Assembly: GCA_015521185.1 (NCBI GenBank)
Contig: WAOS01000024.1
Location: 1 to 32,641 of the forward strand
Length of the DNA: 32,641 bases
Reading direction: 5' to 3'
DNA from: Desulfurococcales archaeon
GTDB lineage: Archaea; Thermoproteota; Thermoprotei_A; Sulfolobales; Acidilobaceae
Part shown: piece after piece, positions 7,337-13,662 of the stretch
Numbering within the stretch: the stretch's first letter is position 1
Layout of the letters: each line of letters starts with the position of its first letter
Notes under the pieces: model-generated
Told to the model about the DNA's origin: nothing
Seen by the model: only the letters and a program-made list of their open reading frames with translations
The model's database searches: none
Position numbers and translations under genes: made by a program

Positions 7337-8513
7337 GCCCCTCGCCGCGTTTATCCTACTATCACTCGTAAGCCTCCTCAGCGACACCGCATACGAGGGG
7401 GCGAGAGGGGTCCTAGGACCCTACACGAGGATCCTCCAAGCCAGCATGCTAGTGGCGGGCGGTCTAATGATTGGAGAGCTAGTAGGCCAGCTCGTCCGCG
7501 CGGCGACGGGGGGAATAGTCTATAAGTTGCACACTCCCAGAGCCCTCTGGGGTCTCACGCTTGCCGGCTACATTGTTAACCTCGTGGCCGTCCCCCTGCT
7601 CGCCCTAGTCGGCCGCTGGGAGGAGGCGCTAGCACTCGTAATAGTCGAGAGAGCGGGCAAGGGGCTCAGGGCTCCCGCCAGGGACGTTATCCTAGCGGAG
7701 ATAGCGGAGAAGACAAGAGGGTTAGGGGCTCATAGGGCGTTCGCCCTTCACGAGCTAGCCGATCAGGTGGGCGCCGTCCTAGGGCCGCTAATGATCGCTG
7801 TGGCAGCCTCACACGCGGGAGTCCGCACTGGCCTCGCACTAACAGCAATCCCCGCGGGGCTAGCCCTAGCCGCTCTCGCACTAGCCATATATTACTATCC
7901 GAGCCCGGGCGCCCCAGCCCGGTCCGGGCAGAGCGGGAAAGCGCCCCGCCGGCTCCTGCTCGCGGCCGCAGGCATAGGACTCTCGCTAGCCCCACTACCA
8001 GCGTGGCCCGTAGCTACGTATAACCTAGAACCGGCCAGGGCGGCGGGTCTCTATAGTGCTGCGATGGCAGCTGACGCGCTTGCAGCCCTCGCAGTAGGAG
8101 AGCTTGCCCGTCGAAAGGGGCTGGCAAGCATCTCATCGATACCTGTTCTCGGCCTAGCTACAGGGCTTCTCCTAGCAGTCGCCCTCAGCAAGGGAGGCAA
8201 CTGGATTATCCTCTTCGCCGTCTCCTGGGGCATCACGATGGGCGCCTACGAGGTCCTCTCCCGCTCCAGCGTAGCTGTAATGCTTAGAGGCCCAGGTGCT
8301 AGGGGTCTCGCCTACGGAGTTCTAGGCTTGTCTACAGCGATAGCGATGCTAGCGAGCGGTCTAGGCTACGCCTCCGTAATACCAGCTCTTGGGCCTCTCG
8401 GAGCCATCCTAACAGCTATTATACTAGCAACGCCGGGCCCCGCGCTCCTCATAGCCTCGTTAGCCCGCGGCGACCCGCGCAAAGCGGGGGCGAGTCCTAA
8501 CAGGCCTCGGTAA
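7302..8513 (+). CDS. Major facilitator superfamily transporter
   Basis: A 403-residue, 10-12 TM protein of the MFS fold. Recognisable are the first-helix motif SLLSDTAYEGARGVLGPY and GKGLRAPARDVILAE between helices 4 and 5, both found in an uncharacterised archaeal/bacterial MFS group. The substrate is unknown. The first usable start is TTG 7302, inside the phosphoribosyltransferase reading frame (35-base overlap), with AGGAGG almost abutting the start. That suggests coupled translation and that the two genes form an operon. No in-frame ATG or GTG occurs before the second TM helix. Export or uptake of a nucleobase is conceivable from context but unsupported by motifs. Confidence 0.82.
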   Translation: MRRRESYASRARPLAAFILLSLVSLLSDTAYEGARGVLGPYTRILQASMLVAGGLMIGELVGQLVRAATGGIVYKLHTPRALWGLTLAGYIVNLVAVPLLALVGRWEEALALVIVERAGKGLRAPARDVILAEIAEKTRGLGAHRAFALHELADQVGAVLGPLMIAVAASHAGVRTGLALTAIPAGLALAALALAIYYYPSPGAPARSGQSGKAPRRLLLAAAGIGLSLAPLPAWPVATYNLEPARAAGLYSAAMAADALAALAVGELARRKGLASISSIPVLGLATGLLLAVALSKGGNWIILFAVSWGITMGAYEVLSRSSVAVMLRGPGARGLAYGVLGLSTAIAMLASGLGYASVIPALGPLGAILTAIILATPGPALLIASLARGDPRKAGASPNRPR

Positions 8514-8561
8514 ATATTTCTTTAGCAGCTTTAGATAGTGCAAATCACCTTATTAGCCCCC

Positions 8562-8573
8562 AGAATATATATG
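8562..8573 (+). promoter_or_regulatory. TATA box for the secreted protease gene (leaderless start likely)
   Basis: AGAATATATATG is centred about 25 bases before the ATG at 8593, the archaeal TATA-to-start distance. There is no Shine-Dalgarno between, so the transcript probably begins at or within a few bases of the ATG. A T-rich stretch just upstream (about 8515-8525), after the transporter stop, may terminate the preceding transcript. Confidence 0.6.
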
Positions 8574-8592
8574 TATAGCCCAGTGACTCCCC

Positions 8593-9627
8593 ATGAAGAC
8601 TAGCCTGCTGGCAGGCCTCGTAGCGTCCCTCTTACTAGCAAGCGCGGGGCTAGGCCTAGTCGCTTTGGGCTCGCAAAGCGGATCCCTCGAGACACAAGCG
8701 TTTGCCAGCCTATTCCAAGTCCAGAGGTGGAACCCTCCGGATTACCCAGGAGTGATGGGCGTAAAATACACGGTCTACAACTCCGAGGGAGAAGAAAAAT
8801 TCAGCTGCACCATAGGGCTCCCAGTCTACAAGGTTAGGCACTACAAGGTCGAGGTTCCCAGTCCCTTCGAGCCCGGAAGCGACAACCCGAGAATAAAAGC
8901 GTACACCTACGTAACTGAGGTCTACTATTACCTCCTCGTCCCCTGGCACTGCGTTAACGACAGCTATCCCTACGCGTACCAGCCTGACAGCAGCGGCTAC
9001 CTCGTGTCGAGCGAGATATCCTACAAGTTCCCCGTGACGTGGGAAAGCGACTCCTACAAGCCCGTGGACGCCGCCCTCCTCTTAGTAGAGACGAAGACTC
9101 AGGGAAGCATGTTCGGCTATCCCCCGCCGCCACCACCCGAAAAATACACCAACAAGATATTCAAGCCTTGGTACTCGGCATCATGCGACGACTACGGCCC
9201 GGACAACATAACGTTCACCGGCTTCGAGTCCAAATCAGAACTAATAGACCACTACAACAACAATGATACCTTCTACAAGTCGGGAATGGCTACAGGGCTA
9301 ACACGCTCAGAAATAAGTGATTCCTGGGAGGAGTTATGGGGCTTTAATTATGTAGCGTATTATCTGGGTAGTGATAAGAGTAAGTGGGCGTATGGAGTAC
9401 CGTTTGTCCTAGACTATCCTGGCGTCTGCGGAGTGAACGAGACGTTCGCCGAGCCCGGGGACAGCGGCTCCCCGGTATACATATGGTCTTTGAGTGAGAA
9501 CGCCTACCAAGTTGTAGGGCTGGTTTCAGGGGCACATGACGACATAGTGTTCATCGTGCCATTACAGCTCGTCCTTAATGATTACAGGAACTTGACGGGG
9601 AGCTATCTCTACCTGTATACTGGCTAG
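8593..9627 (+). CDS. Secreted chymotrypsin-fold (S1-type, PA clan) serine protease
   Basis: A 344-residue protein with a Sec signal peptide (about 1-28). The PA-clan triad can be placed: His119 in LLVPWHCV (family TAxHC), Asp159 in VDAALLLVE (family DIALL) and Ser291 in EPGDSGSPVY (family GDSGGP). YKSGMATGLTRSEI (228-241) mirrors the VxKxGxxTGxTxG strand of streptogrisin/glutamyl-endopeptidase-like proteases, and QVVGLVSG (306-313) mirrors the strand after the nucleophile. Four cysteines (72, 120, 198, 279) could form two disulfides; Cys120 follows the catalytic His, as in the family. Several N-glycosylation sequons are present. No long prodomain is visible. S1-type enzymes are uncommon in crenarchaea. 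A downstream membrane-anchored partner starts 13 bases later, so they form an operon. Peptidase activity is inferred from motifs. Confidence 0.82.
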   Translation: MKTSLLAGLVASLLLASAGLGLVALGSQSGSLETQAFASLFQVQRWNPPDYPGVMGVKYTVYNSEGEEKFSCTIGLPVYKVRHYKVEVPSPFEPGSDNPRIKAYTYVTEVYYYLLVPWHCVNDSYPYAYQPDSSGYLVSSEISYKFPVTWESDSYKPVDAALLLVETKTQGSMFGYPPPPPPEKYTNKIFKPWYSASCDDYGPDNITFTGFESKSELIDHYNNNDTFYKSGMATGLTRSEISDSWEELWGFNYVAYYLGSDKSKWAYGVPFVLDYPGVCGVNETFAEPGDSGSPVYIWSLSENAYQVVGLVSGAHDDIVFIVPLQLVLNDYRNLTGSYLYLYTG

Positions 9628-9640
9628 GGGGTGTGCTGGT

Positions 9641-10609
9641 ATGAGTGGTATGGTAGGGTTTAGGGGGCTTGTGCCCCTGGCGGTTGCCGTGTTACTCGTT
9701 CTAGTGGTGGCTGCCGCCCCTCTAAGCGCGGCCGCGTCCAGCGTAAGCGTGGCTAAGTACTCGAGCCTTATAAAGCAGGCCGGCCAAGGCAAGGGAGACC
9801 TACACCACCAAGAGCTAGCCTACTATGAGACAAACGTTTGCGGAGCCCGCATAGTGTATGTTATAGATTGGGGCGTATTGGCGACCTTTGGATACAAAGA
9901 ACTACCGCGCCCCACTCATGTTGCCGAGAGCATTTATAACGAGGTAAGGGCGAAGGCCGGTGGGAGCGCTCTAGAGTATATCTATGGTATACAGGCGTTG
10001 AAAAATGATAATGATGAGAGGCTTATTGTAGTGTTTGTTAGGCCCGACACACCCAGGCACGTGCTCGATGTTATCGGGGAGGCCCTCGAGAAGGCAGCGA
10101 AGGACGCAGGGGTGAGAGGGCTAATAGTTATCAACGACCTGCAGAGCGGGGACATCGATGCTCTCAAGGATGCTTGGCCCGCTCTTCGGGAGGCTAGCAT
10201 ACGTCTGGCGAACAGCAGTGATACCCGCAAGCTCGGGATTAGGTGGCTGGAGCCATACATGACAAAGCTGGGCTTCGTGAGCCTTGTAGTGATATGGGAG
10301 CCCGGCAAGGGCCCGACCCCACAGGTGATCAACGCGCTAGCTGAGAAGCTCCTCCGCGAGACCGGGCTCTGCGGCAAGAACATCACAATAGTGATAACAG
10401 AGCCCGTCGTAGCAGAGCCCCTTGTGCCGGGGCAAGCCCAGAGCAGTAGCGGCTCAACAGGCGGGGCCATGGATGCAGACGCTCCCAGCCCGGGCCAGGC
10501 TGGAGGGCCCGGAAGCGTGGAGAGAGCCTCAGCCTCCCTCCCAACGATAGGTCTAACTCTCCTAGTAATGGGCCTAGCGGTCGCCCTAACACTATACCTC
10601 CGCCACTAG
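9641..10609 (+). CDS. Signal-peptide protein with internal repeat and C-terminal membrane anchor, partner of the S1 protease
   Basis: A 322-residue protein I do not recognise. A signal peptide (about 1-32) exports it; a Ser/Gly/Pro/Ala stalk (about 264-298) and one C-terminal TM helix (300-320) ending RH anchor it to the outside of the membrane. The ectodomain contains two similar beta-alpha-beta units: residues 127-166 (LIVVFVRPDTP, helix, then GLIVINDL) and 213-256 (SLVVIWEPGKGPTP, helix, then NITIVITEP). Only Cys67 and Cys244 are present, possibly a disulfide. ATG 9641 has GGGGGTG about 7 bases upstream. Co-transcribed with the protease, it could be its surface anchor, inhibitor, chaperone or substrate. 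This is a guess from context. Confidence 0.7.
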   Translation: MSGMVGFRGLVPLAVAVLLVLVVAAAPLSAAASSVSVAKYSSLIKQAGQGKGDLHHQELAYYETNVCGARIVYVIDWGVLATFGYKELPRPTHVAESIYNEVRAKAGGSALEYIYGIQALKNDNDERLIVVFVRPDTPRHVLDVIGEALEKAAKDAGVRGLIVINDLQSGDIDALKDAWPALREASIRLANSSDTRKLGIRWLEPYMTKLGFVSLVVIWEPGKGPTPQVINALAEKLLRETGLCGKNITIVITEPVVAEPLVPGQAQSSSGSTGGAMDADAPSPGQAGGPGSVERASASLPTIGLTLLVMGLAVALTLYLRH

Positions 10610-10619
10610 GCGCGCAAAC

Positions 10620-10633
10620 CCCCATTTTTCTTC
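10620..10633 (+). terminator. T-rich probable terminator between convergent genes
   Basis: CCCCATTTTTCTTCC follows the stop of the anchored protein at 10609. T-tracts of this kind are the usual intrinsic signal for archaeal RNA polymerase. This is the only convergent gene pair in the window with a real gap (32 bases) between stops. Confidence 0.4.
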
Positions 10634-10641
10634 CTGTCGCC

Positions 10642-10896
10642 TTAGCACTCCTGCTGGGGAGTATTCTCCAGAAGCTTCCCGGCCAGGAGTAGTGCCGCTA
10701 CAATGAGGGGCTCTAGGGGGTCTTCTAGGGGGACGAAGCGGTAGGCGTCTAGCACCCGGTATACTTCCTTGATGGCGCGCTCGAGAGCCCTCCTATCCTC
10801 GGGGTCTCTCAGCCTGGCTGAGAACCGGCCGAGCCTGTCTAGCTCTTTCTCTACAAGTAGTCTGTAAGGGGGCGCTGTCCTGCCCATGCCTGCCAC
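10642..10896 (-). CDS. Small helical protein coupled to the RadA-like gene
   Basis: An 84-residue protein (81 if ATG 10887 is used, which has GGGGTGG at suitable spacing). It is not recognised. It is charged and apparently all-helical: a heptad-like Leu/Arg/Glu-rich segment (about 13-50), then a more hydrophobic helix (PLIVAALLLAGKLL) and an end with a single cysteine. Its 5' end overlaps the 3' end of the RadA-like gene by 46 bases (37 from the ATG), implying translational coupling and a shared function. It may be a binding partner for the RadA paralogue or for the polymerase across the divergent promoter. No DNA-binding motif is obvious. Confidence 0.65.
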   Translation of the reverse strand: MAGMGRTAPPYRLLVEKELDRLGRFSARLRDPEDRRALERAIKEVYRVLDAYRFVPLEDPLEPLIVAALLLAGKLLENTPQQEC

Positions 10897-11516
10897 CCCA
10901 GCTCTATGCTAGAGATGTAGCTGTTCCGGGGCGTGGGCCTCCAGGGATGCTTCACTAGCTCCGCCCTAGCACCTCTCCTCCAGGTCTCGAGCCTCACTAT
11001 TACGTGCGCGCTGTGAGCGTGGAGGCTCCCCCCTCTGGGCACCCTCTTGCCGTGTGGCGAGGGCTGGTTGAACACTAGTACTGTCACGCCTCGCTGGGAG
11101 GCCTTGCGGAGGCTTCCAGCGACGACCGTGTTCCTCCAGGCCTCCCGAGGGTTCTCGGGCGCGTACATGTAGGGGTGCCTCACAACTATTGTTTCGGCCC
11201 CGAGCGATGATGCCTCATCTACCAGGCCGGGCACGTCTTGATGGCGGAAGGCGCGTGCCACGAGGATCCTGCTTCCTGGTACGCCCCTAAGCCTCATGAG
11301 CCTGTTCAGCCTGTAGGGGTCCAGCCCTCCGAAGTCCTGAACAATCACAACAGCCACGCGGCCCCGCGTGGCGGCCTCTATTATCGCTCGATGCATGACG
11401 GGGCTGACAATACTCCACGGACCGCTGATATCAATTATCCACCCGCTCCTGTACGGGCACACGAGAAGGTCTATCCCGGCTATCCCCGTGAGCCTGCATC
11501 CCATCCCAGACCCCAC
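10851..11516 (-). CDS. RadA/RecA-family paralogue with Walker A and B motifs lost
   Basis: A 221-residue protein matching the RecA core in order but without catalytic residues. Compared with RadA: the P-loop position reads ISGPWSIVSP (about 30-39), lacking the GKT lysine. VAVVIVQDFGG replaces the strand-plus-acid block. ILVARAFRHQDV (84-95) resembles RadA's IRAxxxxHQ. The Walker B strand ends TIVVRHP, without Asp. VTVLVFNQPS (144-153) matches VIITNQV, and VPRGGSLHAHSAHVIVRL (159-176) matches the GGHxLxH segment before ARV-like LVKHP. The N-terminal HhH domain of RadA is absent. ATPase activity is therefore unlikely. It starts at GTG 11516 (or ATG 11504) and is translationally coupled to the small gene. 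It is divergent from the Dpo2-type polymerase, suggesting a shared DNA-damage role. Distant-homology assignment, moderately sure. Confidence 0.7.
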   Translation of the reverse strand: MGSGMGCRLTGIAGIDLLVCPYRSGWIIDISGPWSIVSPVMHRAIIEAATRGRVAVVIVQDFGGLDPYRLNRLMRLRGVPGSRILVARAFRHQDVPGLVDEASSLGAETIVVRHPYMYAPENPREAWRNTVVAGSLRKASQRGVTVLVFNQPSPHGKRVPRGGSLHAHSAHVIVRLETWRRGARAELVKHPWRPTPRNSYISSIELGWQAWAGQRPLTDYL

Positions 11517-11700
11517 GACATTATCGTTGTCTCTCAGATATGCGGGCTTCCGTAACGCAGCTATTGGGAAGGGGCTCTCTGGAAGTTCCGCGGGGGATCG
11601 TAGAAGAGCCGGCGGGCACCCCCCGGGCCGGTAGGGCTGTAACGGTCTCGGAGAGTATTCCTGGAGGGCCTACACTCTCCCTTCTAACCGGTGGAGGGTC

Positions 11701-13662
11701 TTGGAGGGGCTCCTCCTCGACGCCCAAATCGGGCGAGAAGGCCTCGAGCTAGTGCTCGCGGGCCCGGGAGGCCTACACACCACTACTCTCAAGACCGACT
11801 ACAGAGTGTACCTCCTACCCAACCGCTACAGGGCCTCGAGCATAATGGAGAACGCGTGGAGCGCTGGCCTGGATGCCTGGGTCGAGGAGTGGAGGAGGCC
11901 CCCCTGGTATGACAGCTCGGTGAAGATCGTCGTAGTCTCCCACTCAGACCCCAGAGTGATCAGAGCGTTCGCTGCCGCCGCTGAGAGGGAGGGGGCGGCC
12001 TCGAAGGTGAACACTTATCCCGGGATGCTCGTTGATGCCCTCTGGAGGGCTGGCGCTAGGCCGGGATGCATCTTCAGCGAGGGCGAGCCTCCTGACTGCG
12101 AGGGTGCTCTCCCACCGCCGGTCCGCGTGGCTCGTCTACGCGCTTACGCGTGGCACGGGCCCGTCTCTAGCGTGCACGACGAGGCTCTCTACTACGTTGT
12201 GGAGTGCAGGCGAGACAGGGTAATCCTTAGGAGCGCGAGCGAAGCGGTCGACCGCCTCGAAGAGTGCAGACCCCACATAATTGAGGCCAGGCTCGAGGAC
12301 GTGCACAGCCTCCCCCGGGAGCCCCCTGGCCTCCGGCTGGACCCGGAGAGGAGCCTCGTCAGCGCTAGAGGTATGCTAGAGTGGATGCGGGTCTCCTGGC
12401 TCCCCTGGAGCATGGCCCACCAGGCCCCCATAGGGAAAATACTCACCGCCGCCGAGGCCAGGGAGGCCTTCGAGAGGAAGTACCTGGTACGCGCGGAGGA
12501 GCCCCGCCGCGAGGCCTTCAGGCCTCTCGAGCAGCTCGCCGCAGCAGACATGGCTGGGGCCGCCAGGATCCCAAGCCCCGGCACCTACTGGAATGTCTCA
12601 CAGCTAGACTTCACAAGCCTATACCCGACGCTCATAAGCAAGCACAACCTCAGCGCCGAGACCGTTGCCCGACCAGTCCCCTGCGGGGGCGAGACGTGCC
12701 CGGCTGGCCACAGGGTCTGCTCGAGCCCCCGCGGCATAGTAGCTAGCGTTCTCGGCAGGCTTGTGGAGATGAGGGCGCGCTACAAGAGGCAGGGCCTCCT
12801 CGAGGAGGCGGAGGCGCTGAAATGGGTGCTAGTGTCGGGCTTCGGCTACCTCGGCTATAGGAACAGCCTGTTCGGCAGCATAGCAGCGTACGAGTGCGTT
12901 ACGAGTCTAGCGAGGCAGGCTCTGGCCACGGCGGAAGAAGTAGCTGAGAGGCTCGGCTACAGGGTTGTGCACAGCATTATAGACAGCATTATGATTGAGC
13001 CGAGAGCCCCGAGGGCCAGCCCGAGGGAGGTCGCCGAGGAGATCGGTAGGAGGGTGGGCGTGCCGGTCCGCGTCGACGCAGAGTACGACTGGCTCTATAT
13101 ACCCGAGACCCTCCGCGGCGCCGGCGCGGTCAACAAGTACTACGGGAGGCTCCGCGGGGGCAGGATCAAGATGAGGGGGATAGCGGCGGTCCGCCGCGAC
13201 ACGCCGCCCCTCATAGCTATGGCTCAGGCCGCGGCCATCCGGGCTCTAGCGAGCGCTAGGAGCCCGCGGGATATGCCCGAGGCGCTCAAGACTGCTAGGG
13301 AGATAATCATGGAGACCGCGAGACTCGTCGCGGAGGGCCGCGCGAGCCCCGCGCTCCTAGCCATATCAAAGAGGCCCTCCTCCACGGGAAGGAGGACCCC
13401 CTGGGCCAGGGCTTCAAAAGGAATGAACGTGGACACTGTAAAGTACGTGATGACGCCCCACGGCCCGTGGCCTGTCTGGCGAGGGCCTCCGCCCCTAACC
13501 GATAGGAACTACTACTTGAGGCTCCTAGCCGCTGCCGCGAGAGAGCTCCCTCCCGGGGCCAGGCCCCAGCCGGTGAGAACCAAGATAATAATGAGGAGCA
13601 GCCCAGTGGCTCACCACGAAAGAGGTGTCACATGGCGTTGGCCGGAAAGCTCCTCAGCGTAG
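11701..13662 (+). CDS. B-family DNA polymerase of the Dpo2/PolB2 group with degenerate motif C
   Basis: A 653-residue protein. The first 290 residues show no exonuclease motifs. The polymerase core follows: motif A QLDFTSLYP (301-309) with Asp303; a Cys-rich insert CGGETCPAGHRVC (328-340); motif B K374 to Y382 reading KWVLVSGFGY, with the usual NS replaced by VS; motif C RVVHSIIDSIMI (421-432), where YGDTDS has become HSIIDS so that only the second Asp (428) remains; then KMRGIAAVRRDTP (490-502), the family KxRG block. Crenarchaeal Dpo2 is known for such losses and has been linked to DNA-damage response. TTG 11701 with GGTGGAGGG upstream is the only start after an in-frame stop. It is divergent from the RadA-like gene across 184 bases and overlaps the following S9 peptidase by 31 bases. 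Confidence 0.88.
   Translation: MEGLLLDAQIGREGLELVLAGPGGLHTTTLKTDYRVYLLPNRYRASSIMENAWSAGLDAWVEEWRRPPWYDSSVKIVVVSHSDPRVIRAFAAAAEREGAASKVNTYPGMLVDALWRAGARPGCIFSEGEPPDCEGALPPPVRVARLRAYAWHGPVSSVHDEALYYVVECRRDRVILRSASEAVDRLEECRPHIIEARLEDVHSLPREPPGLRLDPERSLVSARGMLEWMRVSWLPWSMAHQAPIGKILTAAEAREAFERKYLVRAEEPRREAFRPLEQLAAADMAGAARIPSPGTYWNVSQLDFTSLYPTLISKHNLSAETVARPVPCGGETCPAGHRVCSSPRGIVASVLGRLVEMRARYKRQGLLEEAEALKWVLVSGFGYLGYRNSLFGSIAAYECVTSLARQALATAEEVAERLGYRVVHSIIDSIMIEPRAPRASPREVAEEIGRRVGVPVRVDAEYDWLYIPETLRGAGAVNKYYGRLRGGRIKMRGIAAVRRDTPPLIAMAQAAAIRALASARSPRDMPEALKTAREIIMETARLVAEGRASPALLAISKRPSSTGRRTPWARASKGMNVDTVKYVMTPHGPWPVWRGPPPLTDRNYYLRLLAAAARELPPGARPQPVRTKIIMRSSPVAHHERGVTWRWPESSSA

Noticed and set aside
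11540-11752. Short frames in the RadA-like/PolB2 divergent gap
   Set aside because: Arg/Pro/Gly-rich, no Shine-Dalgarno, overlap the PolB2 start; better read as promoter region.
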